Source of the DNA: Comamonas sp. lk
GTDB taxonomy: Bacteria > Pseudomonadota > Gammaproteobacteria > Burkholderiales > Burkholderiaceae_C
Reading direction: 5' to 3'
Length of the DNA stretch: 64,000 nucleotides
Assembly (NCBI RefSeq): GCF_900564145.1
Contig: NZ_UOOB01000001.1
Location: 2,296,754-2,360,753, forward strand
Below the pieces are notes generated by a model. The model worked only from the letters and a program-made list of their open reading frames with translations. It did not search any database and was not told the DNA's origin. Within the stretch, counting starts at the first letter, position 1, and each line of letters starts with the position of its first letter. Made by a program: the position numbers and the translations under genes. Of the stretch, positions 31,814 to 40,750 are shown piece by piece.

Positions 31814-32599
31814 TTACTGGATTTTTGCCTTTTTGCGCAGATCGTCCTGGAATTGCTGCAGCTTTTGCTGTTGCAGCTGCTGGCTGATCTGTGGCTTGAC
31901 GTCTTCAAACTTGGGCAGCTCGGCCTGACGTTCGTCATCGAGGCGGATGATGTGCCAGCCAAATTGGCTCTTGACGGGCGCTGGAGTCATTTCACCCTTT
32001 TTCAGCTTGACCAGGGCTTCGGTGAACTCGGGCACGTAGTTGTTGGGGTTGGCCCAGTCCAGATCGCCGCCGCGAGCACCCGATCCGGGGTCCTTGGATT
32101 CTTTCTTGGCGATGTCTTCAAACTTCTTGCCGGCCTTGACTTCGGCAATGATGGCCTTGGCGCGGTCTTCGGACTCCACCAGGATGTGGCTGGCCTTGAG
32201 TTCCTTGCCGCTGTTGGCAGCCACGAACTTGTCGTACTCGGCCTTGGCTTCGGCGTCGGTCACGGCATTGTTTTTCTGGAAGTCTTCAAACAGGGCGCGG
32301 ATCAGTATCGTCTGGCGGGCCATTTCCATTTGCTGCTTGTAGGCATCCGAAGCCGCCAGACCGCGGCGGTTGGCTTCCTGCATGAAGATTTCGCGGGCGA
32401 TGACTTCGTCCTTGATCATCTTGTCCATTTCGGGCGTCACGGGCTGGCCGCTGGCTTCGATCTGGGCCTTCAAGGCGCTCACGCGGGCCACGGGCACCGC
32501 CTTGCCGTTGACGATGGCCACGTTCTGGGCCGAAGCGGACAGGGCGGCAGCGCCCAGAACAGCGGCGGCCACGATGCGGGCCAATTTCTTTTGATTCAT
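31814..32599 (-). CDS. Periplasmic peptidyl-prolyl isomerase (parvulin type)
   Basis: Foldase for outer-membrane or exported proteins. Signal peptide MNQKKLARIVAAAVLGAAALSASAQ. An N-terminal SurA/PrsA-like helical chaperone part (NGKAVPVARVSALKAQIEASGQPVTPEMDKMI, EIFMQEANRRGL) leads to one PpiC rotamase domain (KASHILVESEDRAKAIIAEVKAGKKFEDIAKKESKDPGSGARGGDLDWANPNNYVPEF, VKSQFGWHIIRLDDER). A charged Gln-rich tail ends the protein. 261 residues. An ATG two codons upstream is also usable. Followed downstream by a clear terminator, so it is monocistronic or the last gene of the bolA-yciB run. Confidence 0.92.
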   Translation of the reverse strand: MNQKKLARIVAAAVLGAAALSASAQNVAIVNGKAVPVARVSALKAQIEASGQPVTPEMDKMIKDEVIAREIFMQEANRRGLAASDAYKQQMEMARQTILIRALFEDFQKNNAVTDAEAKAEYDKFVAANSGKELKASHILVESEDRAKAIIAEVKAGKKFEDIAKKESKDPGSGARGGDLDWANPNNYVPEFTEALVKLKKGEMTPAPVKSQFGWHIIRLDDERQAELPKFEDVKPQISQQLQQQKLQQFQDDLRKKAKIQ

Positions 32600-32697
32600 G
32601 CTCATTCGAATCTTGATTGAGAAAAGTGAATAAAGTTTCTTCCAATACGCAACAGGCTCCGTGAAACGGAGCCTGCGGTCATAACGGTAGTACGTTC

Positions 32698-32976
32698 TCA
32701 GAGAACTTCAATGGCGATGGCATGAACACCCTGGTCAATGAAGTCTTGCAGTGCATCATACACAAGGCGATGGCGTGCAACGCGGCTTTTGCCATCAAAC
32801 GCAGCCGCTGCAATGCGCACGCGAAAATGCGTGCCCACGCCGCTGTCGTTGGCGCCGGCATGGCCTGCGTGCTGGTAGCTTTCATCGATCACTTCCAGTT
32901 GCGTGGGCGACAGACGCTGCTGCAGTGCGGCGGCCATGTTCTGGGCGGTGATGTCGGGCAGGGGTGGTGCGCTCAT
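32698..32976 (-). CDS. BolA family protein
   Basis: 92 residues: QNMAAALQQRLSPTQLEVIDESYQHAGH through THFRVRIAAAAFDGKSRVARHRLVYDALQDFIDQGVHAIAIEVL. The BolA/IbaG fold is recognised by the 'L.P..L.V.DES..HAGH' start, the FxG-like FDGKSRVARHR segment, and the conserved His pair that coordinates an iron-sulfur cluster with a monothiol glutaredoxin. These proteins act in iron-sulfur trafficking and stress morphology. The start overlaps the stop of yciB (ATGA), so the two are co-translated. Confidence 0.93.
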   Translation of the reverse strand: MSAPPLPDITAQNMAAALQQRLSPTQLEVIDESYQHAGHAGANDSGVGTHFRVRIAAAAFDGKSRVARHRLVYDALQDFIDQGVHAIAIEVL

Positions 32977-33530
32977 GGTTGCTTGTCCTTGGTGTCGGCC
33001 GATTCCTGGGGCAGGTAGCGGCTCATGTAAATGGCCTGGGCAATCACAAACACCAGCATCAGTCCCATGCCGCCAAACAGCTTGAAGTTGACCCAGGTAT
33101 CGGTATCGAAGTTGTAGGCAATCCAGATATTGAGCGTGCCCATGGCGGCAAAAAACGCCGACCAGGCCCAGTTGAGCTTGAGCCAGATGGCATCGGGCAG
33201 TTGGAGCTGCGCACCCATGACGGAGCGCAGCAGGTTCTTCCTGAACACCAGTTGGCCGATCAGCAGTGCGCCGCCCATGAGCCAGTACAGCACCGTGGGC
33301 TTCCATTTGATGAAGTTGTCGTCGTGGGCCAGCAAGGTGGCACCGCCAAACAGCACGATGACGCCCAGGCTCACCCATTGCATGGGTTCGACCTTGCCGT
33401 TCTTGAAGCGCAGATAGGCAATCTGCGCCACGGTGGCGACGATGGCAACGGCTGTGGCGGTGTAAATGCCCCAGACCTTGAAAGCCACGAAAAACAGGAT
33501 GATGGGGAAAAAGTCGAGCAGCAGCTTCAT
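32973..33530 (-). CDS. yciB: Inner membrane septation/envelope protein YciB (IspZ)
   Basis: 185-residue membrane protein with five hydrophobic helices. The opening MKLLLDFFPIILFFVAFKVW, WKPTVLYWLMGGALL, and NWAWSAFFAAMGTLNIWIAYNF, FGGMGLMLVFVIAQAIYMSRYLP are the recognisable YciB/IspZ signature. The family takes part in cell envelope integrity and septation, interacting with elongation and division proteins; its chemistry is unknown. The stop overlaps bolA. A pseudo-consistent leader with no strong terminator precedes it. Confidence 0.95.
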   Translation of the reverse strand: MKLLLDFFPIILFFVAFKVWGIYTATAVAIVATVAQIAYLRFKNGKVEPMQWVSLGVIVLFGGATLLAHDDNFIKWKPTVLYWLMGGALLIGQLVFRKNLLRSVMGAQLQLPDAIWLKLNWAWSAFFAAMGTLNIWIAYNFDTDTWVNFKLFGGMGLMLVFVIAQAIYMSRYLPQESADTKDKQP

Positions 33531-33709
33531 GCGCGAAAGTTTAAGTAGTTCTGCGGGGCGAGCGGGCCGCTAGGGCACCGGAGGTATCGCTTCAATCTTG
33601 CATCATGCACCAAGGCAGCGATCCGTACGGCTTCAAAGCCTTGTGCAACGGACGGGAACTGCTATCAAAGCTGATGCAGCTGTCAAGGTGTCGGCTCAGA
33701 AGAGAGTCC

Positions 33710-33742
33710 GCTGAAAGCGCTGATGGATCAAGCGCTTTCAGC
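33710..33742. repeat. Perfect 12-bp inverted repeat overlapping the msrB 3' end
   Basis: GCTGAAAGCGCT-GATGGATCA-AGCGCTTTCAGC. On the minus strand the right arm encodes the last codons of msrB and the stop lies at the edge of the loop. Contains the AGCGCT core of the dispersed repeat family and can fold as a terminator stem, although the following T tract is short. Confidence 0.7.
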
Positions 33743-34165
33743 TCCATTTTTTTTAGTCTCGGGGTTCTGAAAATCCAGCGAGGCGGAGTTCATGCAGTAG
33801 CGCAGGCCGGTGTCGGTAGGGCCGTCGGGAAAGACATGGCCCAGGTGTGCGCCGCAGCCGCTGCACACGGTCTCGGTACGCACCATGCCGTGGGTACGGT
33901 CCACGATGTTGGTGATGGCGCCGGGCAGCGCCTGGTCAAAGCTGGGCCAGCCGCAGCCCGCGTCAAACTTGGTGTGCGAGTCAAACAGCTTGGCACCGCA
34001 GCAAACGCAGTGGTAGCTGCCGTCAGCCCAGAACTGCTCGTACTTGCCGGTGAAGGGGCGCTCGGTGGCCGCGTGGCGGGTGACCTGGAAGGCCGCAGGC
34101 TCGGCCCCCTTGTCCCGCAACAGGTCTTGCCACTCTTGATCGGATTTCTGTACAGGAAAGCTCAT
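33728..34165 (-). CDS. msrB: Peptide-methionine (R)-S-oxide reductase MsrB
   Basis: Repairs the R isomer of methionine sulfoxide. 145 residues with both zinc CxxC pairs (CVCCGAKL and [12 protein letters not shown]), the substrate region [15 protein letters not shown], and the catalytic Cys in [12 protein letters not shown]. No signal peptide, so cytoplasmic. Start [16 protein letters not shown] overlaps the stop of selO by four bases. The last residues come from a palindromic repeat. Pairing with SelO places two redox-damage functions in one transcript. Confidence 0.97.
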   Translation of the reverse strand: MSFPVQKSDQEWQDLLRDKGAEPAAFQVTRHAATERPFTGKYEQFWADGSYHCVCCGAKLFDSHTKFDAGCGWPSFDQALPGAITNIVDRTHGMVRTETVCSGCGAHLGHVFPDGPTDTGLRYCMNSASLDFQNPETKKNGAESA

Positions 34166-35706
34166 GAGGAACAGCTGATTTCAATGGAGGAAGCCCAGTC
34201 GGGCGGGAAGCCAGCCCAGTCTGCATGATCGGGATGGGGCGCATAAGGCGATTGGAGCACGACCAGCATTTGCTGCACAGGGGAAAAATCACCGCCTTGG
34301 GCGGCGCGGATCACGGTCTCGCCCAGGTGGTTGCGCAGCACAAAGCGTGGATTGGATTTTTGCATCAAATCGGCCGCTTGCGCTTTATCTGTCTTCGTCA
34401 GGTGCTCTGAATACAAGAGCGACCAGGCGTCGAAGCCGGCGCGATCCAGAATGATGTCGCGCAAAGGTTCGAAGTTCGGTTCGAAGTCCAAAGCACTGCC
34501 AGAAGCAGCCTGCTGCACGGCCTCGGTCAGGCGGCTAAAAAAGATGGTGTAGTCCACCCGGTTGTCGGCCAGCAGCTGCAGCAGGGGGTTGACCAGCAGG
34601 GCAAACCTGCCTTCGGCCGCCGGCGTGCCCGCTTCATCTTCGGGTAGGCCCAGCTTGCGCAGCATTTGCGTGGCGTAGGCGGCGGGAAAGACGCTTTTGT
34701 ACGACTCCAGCGCTGCAATCGTCAGCTCTTCATCGCCGATCAGCGGCAGCAAGGCCTGGCCCAGGCAGTACAGATTCCAGTAAGCCACCTGCGGCTGGCG
34801 ATTGAAGGCGTAGCGGCCCTGGTTATCGCTGTGGTTGCAGATATGGCCGGGGTCAAAGGCATCGAGGAATTGGAAGGGGCCATAGTCAATCGTCAGGCCC
34901 AGAACACTCATATTGTCGGTGTTCATCACCCCATGGCAAAAGCCCACGGCCTGCCACTGGGCCAGCAGGCGCGCGGTGCGCTCGCTCACGGCCTGCAGAA
35001 AATTGGCATAGGCATTGCCCGCCAGCGTGGTGGCTGTGCGGCATTCGGGGTAATGACGGTCGATCACCAGATCGGCCAAGGCCTTGAGTTCGGCCTGCAT
35101 GTCGCGGGCGGCAAAGTGCTCGAAGTGGCCAAAGCGCACAAAGCTCGCGGCCACGCGGGTGACGACGGCGGCGCTCTCCATGGTCTCGCGGGCAATCGGC
35201 TGGGGCGAACCTATCAGCGCCAGCGCACGCGTGGTGGGAATGCCCAGGGCAGCCATGGCTTCGCTGCAGAGAAATTCCCGAATCGAGGAACGCAGCACGG
35301 CCCGGCCGTCACCCATGCGCGAGTAAGGCGTGCGGCCTGCGCCCTTGAGCTGGACTTCAACGCCGGCTTCGGTTTCGCCCAGCAAGATGGCGCGACCGTC
35401 GCCCAACTGCCCGGCCCACACGCCAAACTGGTGGCCGCTGTACACGCTGGCCAGGGGGCGGCTGCCTTGTGCCACGGCGTTGCCCGCCAGCACCTGCAGC
35501 GCTTCGTCGCTGGTCAGCCATTGGGGCGACAGCTGCATCCACTCGGCCGTGCTGGCGCTGGTGGCTATCCAGTGCGGGCTGGGCAGAGGGGTGGGTTGCA
35601 GATAGGTGAAAAATGCGCTGCCAAGCGCTTCAAAACGGCCGGACAGAGAATCTGGCTGCGACCATTGCGGAGCGAAGGACGGGGTGGAACGGGGCTGCAT
35701 GCTCAT
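34162..35706 (-). CDS. selO: SelO/YdiU family protein adenylyltransferase (Cys form)
   Basis: Pseudokinase-fold enzyme that transfers AMP to Ser/Thr/Tyr of target proteins, linked to the redox response. 514 residues: nucleotide/substrate region [59 protein letters not shown], then [33 protein letters not shown] with the HGVxNTDN and DYGPF catalytic motifs. The C-terminal end reads ISCSS; the Cys occupies the position of selenocysteine in the metazoan form, so it is a Cys homologue. ATG 35706 is preferred over an internal ATG two codons later. Overlaps msrB. Confidence 0.95.
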   Translation of the reverse strand: MSMQPRSTPSFAPQWSQPDSLSGRFEALGSAFFTYLQPTPLPSPHWIATSASTAEWMQLSPQWLTSDEALQVLAGNAVAQGSRPLASVYSGHQFGVWAGQLGDGRAILLGETEAGVEVQLKGAGRTPYSRMGDGRAVLRSSIREFLCSEAMAALGIPTTRALALIGSPQPIARETMESAAVVTRVAASFVRFGHFEHFAARDMQAELKALADLVIDRHYPECRTATTLAGNAYANFLQAVSERTARLLAQWQAVGFCHGVMNTDNMSVLGLTIDYGPFQFLDAFDPGHICNHSDNQGRYAFNRQPQVAYWNLYCLGQALLPLIGDEELTIAALESYKSVFPAAYATQMLRKLGLPEDEAGTPAAEGRFALLVNPLLQLLADNRVDYTIFFSRLTEAVQQAASGSALDFEPNFEPLRDIILDRAGFDAWSLLYSEHLTKTDKAQAADLMQKSNPRFVLRNHLGETVIRAAQGGDFSPVQQMLVVLQSPYAPHPDHADWAGFPPDWASSIEISCSS

Positions 35707-35946
35707 GGCTGGATTGTCGCGCGCCGGGCTCAGCCTCATGGTCTGCAATGGCATGCCGTGAGGTGCTTGAGCTGTCCTGGTGTTTCCACGGGGGTCCCGT
35801 TGTACGGGCTGAGGAATTTCAGAGGGAGTCGTCTCTTGCAAGGTCGCCCGGGGCGCACATTGGTGACAGTCCGCAGATGCAGCTGGCAGCGCCCACGGTA
35901 GGATGTGCCGCTGCCAATAATTCAACGATTTCTTGGAGACATGCCA

Positions 35947-37572
35947 ATGTTGGGTCTGATGCAAAGCCAGCCGCTGCTGATTTCGTCCCTGATCGAGTTT
36001 GCCGCGCGCAACCATGGAGACGGCGAAATCGTCTCCCGGCGTGTGGAGGGCGATATTCATCGCTATACCTACAAGGATCTGGCCGGGCGTGCCCGCCAGC
36101 TGGCCAATACGCTGGACGGCATGGGCCTGGCCCAGGGCGAACGCGTGGCCAGCCTGGCCTGGAACGGCTACCGCCATATGGAGATGTATTTTGGCGTCAG
36201 CGGTTCGGGCCGGGTGCTGCACACCATCAACCCGCGTCTGCACCCCGAGCAGATTGCCTGGATCGTCAACCATGCCGAAGACAAGGCCCTGTGCTTTGAC
36301 CTGAGCTTTCTGCCCCTGATTCAGGCCGTGCATGCCAAGTGCCCTCAGGTCAGGCAATGGGTGGCGCTGTGCGATGCCGACAAGCTGCCGGCCGATAGCG
36401 GCATTCCGGGTCTGATCAGCTACGAGGCATGGATTGGCGGCCAAAGCGATCAATACAACTGGCCGTTGCTTGACGAGAACACGGCTTGCAGCATGTGCTA
36501 CACCAGCGGCACCACGGGCAATCCCAAGGCTGCGCTGTACAGCCACCGCTCCAGTACCTTGCATGCCTATGCGGCGGCGCTGCCCGATGTGATGAATCTC
36601 TCGGCCCGCGATTCCGTGCTGCCCGTGGTGCCCATGTTCCACGTCAACGCCTGGGGCATTCCCTATTCGGCCGCGCTTACGGGCTGCAAGCTGGTGTTTC
36701 CTGGCCTGGCGCTCGACGGCAAATCGGTGTACGAGCTGATAGAAGCCGAAGGCGTGACTTTTGCCGCCGGCGTGCCCACGGTATGGCAGATGCTGCTGAG
36801 CCATATGAAGCCGGGCGGCCTGCGTTTTTCCAAGCTCAACCGCACGGTGATTGGGGGTTCGGCCTGCCCTCCGGCCATGATTTCGGCATTTCAGGATGAC
36901 TATGGCGTCAGCGTGCTGCATGCCTGGGGCATGACGGAAATGAGCCCGCTGGGCACGCTGTGCACCTTGAAGAACAAGCATCTGAGCCTGCCCAAGGATG
37001 AGCAGATGAAGATTTTGCAAAAGCAGGGGCGTGCGATCTATGGCGTGGAGATGAAGATCGTCAACGACGAAGGCAAGGAGCAGCCCTGGGACGGCAAGGC
37101 CTATGGCGATTTGCTGGTGCGAGGGCCCTGGATCATCGACAGCTACTACAAGGGCGAAGGCAATCCCCTGGTCGATGGCTGGTTTCCCACGGGCGATGTG
37201 GCCACGATTGATGCCGATGGCTTCATGCAGATCACGGACCGCAGCAAGGATGTGGTCAAGTCCGGTGGCGAGTGGATCAGCTCCATCGACATAGAGAATA
37301 TTGCCATGGCCCATCCGGCGGTGGCCATGGCGGCCTGCATAGGCGTGCCCCACCCCAAGTGGGACGAGCGCCCGATTGTGGCCGTGGCCAAAAAGCCGGG
37401 GGCTGAAGTGAGCCGCGAAGAACTGCTCAAATTCTTCGAGGGCAAGACGGCCAAATGGCAGATCCCCGACGATGTGGTGTTTGTGGATGCGATTCCCTTA
37501 GGAGCCACGGGCAAGATGCTCAAGACCAAGTTGCGCGAACAGCTCAAGGATTACAAGCTGCCCACGGCCTGA
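35947..37572 (+). CDS. Acyl-CoA synthetase (AMP-forming, medium/long-chain type)
   Basis: Activates a carboxylic acid to its CoA ester through an acyl-adenylate. 541 residues: P-loop-like [36 protein letters not shown], the A5-type motif [49 protein letters not shown], and the catalytic Lys region [14 protein letters not shown]. The order matches the FadD-like/alkK group used for fatty or aryl-alkanoic acids. ATG 35947 has GGAG eight bases upstream; two earlier in-frame starts are less well placed. It precedes the transporter and beta-oxidation genes, which suggests it activates the substrate taken up by that transporter. Confidence 0.94.
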   Translation: MLGLMQSQPLLISSLIEFAARNHGDGEIVSRRVEGDIHRYTYKDLAGRARQLANTLDGMGLAQGERVASLAWNGYRHMEMYFGVSGSGRVLHTINPRLHPEQIAWIVNHAEDKALCFDLSFLPLIQAVHAKCPQVRQWVALCDADKLPADSGIPGLISYEAWIGGQSDQYNWPLLDENTACSMCYTSGTTGNPKAALYSHRSSTLHAYAAALPDVMNLSARDSVLPVVPMFHVNAWGIPYSAALTGCKLVFPGLALDGKSVYELIEAEGVTFAAGVPTVWQMLLSHMKPGGLRFSKLNRTVIGGSACPPAMISAFQDDYGVSVLHAWGMTEMSPLGTLCTLKNKHLSLPKDEQMKILQKQGRAIYGVEMKIVNDEGKEQPWDGKAYGDLLVRGPWIIDSYYKGEGNPLVDGWFPTGDVATIDADGFMQITDRSKDVVKSGGEWISSIDIENIAMAHPAVAMAACIGVPHPKWDERPIVAVAKKPGAEVSREELLKFFEGKTAKWQIPDDVVFVDAIPLGATGKMLKTKLREQLKDYKLPTA

Positions 37573-37592
37573 TCCAGAGCGGCTTGACGATG

Positions 37593-37628
37593 CGGCCATC
37601 ACCTTGCGGTGGTGGCCGTTTGTTTTTT
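37593..37628 (+). terminator. Terminator after acyl-CoA synthetase
   Basis: CGGCCA-CACC and GGTG-TGGCCG form an 11-bp interrupted stem with TTGC loop, followed by TTTGTTTTTT. Confidence 0.85.
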
Positions 37629-37825
37629 GCGCTGCGCGCAGATGTTTGGCTCGCGTTGAACTGCCCTGATCGCTCGTTGTCGTTGCGTGGGCTCAGTGCA
37701 TGGCAATGCGTTTGTTTTTAAATGAAACAGGGCTGAAATGAATATCCAATAAGCACATGCAGCTTCTTTTTTGATAGCTTTGCATTTTCTGTTTGTGAAG
37801 TCGCCAAGGTGATTGCCGCTAGGGC

Positions 37826-37843
37826 ATTCACCGATCGGTGAAT
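37826..37843. promoter_or_regulatory. Perfect 18-bp palindrome upstream of the binding protein gene
   Basis: ATTCACCGATCGGTGAAT is a perfect palindrome 55 bases before the ATG of the first HAAT binding protein, within a 325-base gap that otherwise holds a terminator and a 'GATAGCTTTGC' repeat trace. Symmetry and position suggest an operator for a dimeric regulator (TetR type would fit); the regulator is not in this stretch. Confidence 0.6.
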
Positions 37844-37898
37844 CCGGGATTGGCCTTTAGTCTGGGCCTCGCTCGAAAACCACCAACGGAGGCGCTTC

Positions 37899-39134
37899 AT
37901 GAAGTTTGCAATCAAGGCTGTGGCGGCATCGGTGATCCTGGCGTGTGCCGGATCGGCCATGGCCCAAAAGGGTGAGACCATCAAAGTGGCCTGGCTGGAC
38001 CCGCTGTCCGGTCTGATGGCCGCGCTGGGTTCCAACCAGCTCAAAAGCTTGCAGTACGCCGCTGAGGAAATCAACAAAAACAGTGCTTCGGGCGTGAAGT
38101 TCGAGATCATCGGCATAGACAACAAGCTCAGCCCCCAGGAAACCACGGCGGCTCTGCGCTCGGCCATGGACCAGGGCGCCCGCTATGTGTTCCAGGGCAA
38201 TGGCTCCGGCCCGGCGCTGGCCATCATGGATGCGCTGGAAAAGCACAACGCCCGCAACAAGGGCAAGGAAGTGGTCTACCTAAATTACGCGGCGGTGGAC
38301 CCCGACCTCACCAACAGCAAGTGCAGCTACTGGCATTTCCGCCTGGATGCCGACACCTCCATGAAGATGGAAGCGCTGACCACGTACATGAAGGACATGC
38401 CCGAGATCAAAAAGGTCTACCTGATCAACCAGAACTACGCGCACGGTCAGCAGGTGTCCAAGTACGCCAAGGACATGCTCAAGAAAAAGCGCCCCGATGT
38501 GGAAATCGTGGGCGATGACTTCTCGCCCCTGGCCCAGGTACGTGACTTTGCACCCTATGTCGCCAAGATCAAGCAGTCGGGGGCCGACACGGTGATCACC
38601 GGCAACTGGGGCTCGGACCTGGCCCTGCTCATCAAGGCCGCCAACGATGCAGGCCTGAACAACGTCAAGTTCTACACCTACTACGCCATTGCCACGGGCG
38701 CGCCCACGGCCATGGGCGCGGCGGCAGCGGGCAAGGTCTATATGGTCGGCTACGGCCACCTGAACATGCCCGGAGTGATGGACAAGATCGTCAAGGGCTT
38801 CAAGGCCAAGGTCAACGAGGACATGTATACCGGCACCGTCTATACCGGGCTGAACATGCTCGATCAGGCTTTCGCCAAGGCCAAGAGCACCGATCCGGTG
38901 AAGGTGGCCGCAACCATGGAAGGCATGAAGTTCCAGAACTACAACGGCGACGTGGAAATGCGCAAGAGCGACCACCAGCTGCAGCAAGGCCTGTACATCT
39001 CCCGCTGGGAGAAAGCCGGCGGCAAATACCCCACGGATTCGGAGAACACGGGCTATACCTTTGTCCCTGTGAAGTACTTCGAGCCCTATGTGGCCAGCAC
39101 GCCCACCAGCTGCCAGATGAAGCGCCCCTCCTGA
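37899..39134 (+). CDS. HAAT/Liv-type ABC transporter substrate-binding protein 1
   Basis: 411-residue periplasmic binding protein of the branched-chain amino acid (LivJ-like) class. Signal MKFAIKAVAASVILACAGSAMAQ. Mature start KGETIKVAWLDPLSGLMAALGSNQLKS is the family's first lobe; two Cys in mature part (NSKCSYWHF and the terminal TSCQMKRPS) may form a disulphide. Homologues next to acyl-CoA genes often carry aromatic or short fatty acids rather than amino acids. Its close paralogue lies 250 bases downstream. A GC terminator with T6 follows, which may let this gene be expressed separately. Confidence 0.93.
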   Translation: MKFAIKAVAASVILACAGSAMAQKGETIKVAWLDPLSGLMAALGSNQLKSLQYAAEEINKNSASGVKFEIIGIDNKLSPQETTAALRSAMDQGARYVFQGNGSGPALAIMDALEKHNARNKGKEVVYLNYAAVDPDLTNSKCSYWHFRLDADTSMKMEALTTYMKDMPEIKKVYLINQNYAHGQQVSKYAKDMLKKKRPDVEIVGDDFSPLAQVRDFAPYVAKIKQSGADTVITGNWGSDLALLIKAANDAGLNNVKFYTYYAIATGAPTAMGAAAAGKVYMVGYGHLNMPGVMDKIVKGFKAKVNEDMYTGTVYTGLNMLDQAFAKAKSTDPVKVAATMEGMKFQNYNGDVEMRKSDHQLQQGLYISRWEKAGGKYPTDSENTGYTFVPVKYFEPYVASTPTSCQMKRPS

Positions 39135-39159
39135 GGGCGGACGGCATCGTTTTCTCTTT

Positions 39160-39181
39160 GGGGGCGCAGGCCCCCTTTTTT
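39160..39181 (+). terminator. Terminator between the two binding protein genes
   Basis: GGGGGC-GCAG-GCCCCC followed by TTTTTT, a textbook intrinsic terminator. It implies that the second binding protein gene has its own promoter. Confidence 0.92.
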
Positions 39182-39390
39182 GTGCCCGGTGCTTTGCGTA
39201 TTTGTGTTTAAACCTGGAACTTTTGCCGGCAAGTGCGATGAAGTTGTGTGCTTGTGTCGCCTAAGTGTCCGGTGACTGCTTTCTAGTCACTTGCGCGATA
39301 GTTTCTAAGGCATACCCCAGCGGCGAATTGTCGGCTTGACGTTAGATTGAAGTCAGTGCCAAGACCAAAGCCTTTGAAAGGGGACAAGTG

Positions 39391-40626
39391 ATGAATTTGA
39401 TGATGCGTACGCTCGCCGTAGCCACCATGACCGTCTGTGCCGGCAGCGCCTGGGCTCAGAAAGGCGAGGTGGTGAAGATCGGCTGGATTGACCCGCTCTC
39501 GGGTCTGATGGCCGCGGTAGGTACGAATCAGCTCAAGACCTTTCAATTGCTGGCCGAGGATTTCAATCGCAAGAACAGCTCTGGCGTGAAGTTTGAAATC
39601 ATTGCACTCGACAACAAGCTCAGCCCGCAGGAAACCACGGCCGCGCTGCGCTCGGCCATGGATCAGGGCGCGCGCTATGTGGCGCAGGGTAACGGCTCGG
39701 GCCCGGCGCTAGCCATCATGGATGCGCTGGAAAAGCACAACAACCGCAACAAGGGCAAGGAAATGCTTTTCATGAATTACGCGGCGGTGGATCCGGACCT
39801 GACCAACAGCAAGTGCAGCTACTGGCACTTCCGCTTGGATGCCGATACCTCCATGAAGATGGAAGCACTGACCACCTTCATGAAGGACGAGGCCGATGTC
39901 AAAAAGGTCTATCTGATCAACCAGAACTACGGTCACGGCCAGCAGGTCTCCAAGTACGCCAAGGACCTGCTCAAGAAAAAACGCCCCGATGTACAAATCG
40001 TGGGCGATGACTTCTCGCCGCTGGCCCAGGTGCGCGACTTCGCACCCTATATCGCCAAGATCAAGCAATCCGGCGCCGACACGGTGATCACCGGCAACTG
40101 GGGCTCGGATCTGTCCCTGCTGCTCAAGGCCGCCAACGATGCGGGCCTGAACAACGTCAAGTTCTATACCTATTACGCTTTTGGTGCCGGTGCTCCCACG
40201 GCCATGGGGGCAGCGTCCGATGGCAAGGTCTACGTGGTGGGTTACGGCCACTACAACATGGGTGCGCCGATTCAGGCCTCCATGAATGAATTCAAGAAAA
40301 AGTTCAACGACGACCTGACGCAAAGCTCCATCTACCACGTGTTTGCCTTGCTCGATGCGGCTTTTGTGAAGACCGGCTCCACCGATCCCGTCAAGGTGGC
40401 GGCCGCGCTGGAAGGCATGAAGCTCAAGAGCTTCAACGGCGAGGTGGAAATGCGCAAGTCCGACCATCAGCTGCAGCAGGGCCTGTACATCAACAAGTGG
40501 CAGAAGGCGGGCGGCAAATTCCCGTATGACGCCGAGAACACCGGCTATACCTTCGCGCCGGTGAAGTACTACGAGCCCTATGTGGCCAGCACCCCGACCA
40601 GCTGCCAGATGAAGCGCCCGTCCTGA
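39391..40626 (+). CDS. HAAT/Liv-type ABC transporter substrate-binding protein 2
   Basis: 411-residue close paralogue of the upstream binding protein: signal MNLMMRTLAVATMTVCAGSAWAQ, then KGEVVKIGWIDPLSGLMAAVGTNQLKT. Long identical stretches, such as SPQETTAALRSAMDQGARYV and NYAAVDPDLTNSKCSYWHFR, plus identical C-termini, show a tandem duplication. Main differences lie around residues 270-330 (APIQASMNEFKKKFNDDLTQ against GVMDKIVKGFKAKVNEDMYT), in the second lobe near the ligand cleft, so ligand range may differ. AGGGGACA precedes the ATG. It heads the permease/ATPase genes directly. Confidence 0.93.
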   Translation: MNLMMRTLAVATMTVCAGSAWAQKGEVVKIGWIDPLSGLMAAVGTNQLKTFQLLAEDFNRKNSSGVKFEIIALDNKLSPQETTAALRSAMDQGARYVAQGNGSGPALAIMDALEKHNNRNKGKEMLFMNYAAVDPDLTNSKCSYWHFRLDADTSMKMEALTTFMKDEADVKKVYLINQNYGHGQQVSKYAKDLLKKKRPDVQIVGDDFSPLAQVRDFAPYIAKIKQSGADTVITGNWGSDLSLLLKAANDAGLNNVKFYTYYAFGAGAPTAMGAASDGKVYVVGYGHYNMGAPIQASMNEFKKKFNDDLTQSSIYHVFALLDAAFVKTGSTDPVKVAAALEGMKLKSFNGEVEMRKSDHQLQQGLYINKWQKAGGKFPYDAENTGYTFAPVKYYEPYVASTPTSCQMKRPS

Positions 40627-40750
40627 TGGCTTTTTTCCTTAAGGCTGCTCCAGGCCTGTTTCGTGTTGCCAGACCGATAACGCCATACAACACCCGGGCG
40701 CGGCAACCCTCCGAATTCACTTCATACGCATTAGAGAGCAAGGCAACTCG

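Noticed and set aside
34162-37353. Very long minus-strand open frame (over 1000 codons) through the acyl-CoA synthetase gene
   Set aside because: Only the selO part shows homology; the rest is the complement of a well-supported ligase gene and is His/Gly-rich, typical of antisense frames in high-GC DNA.
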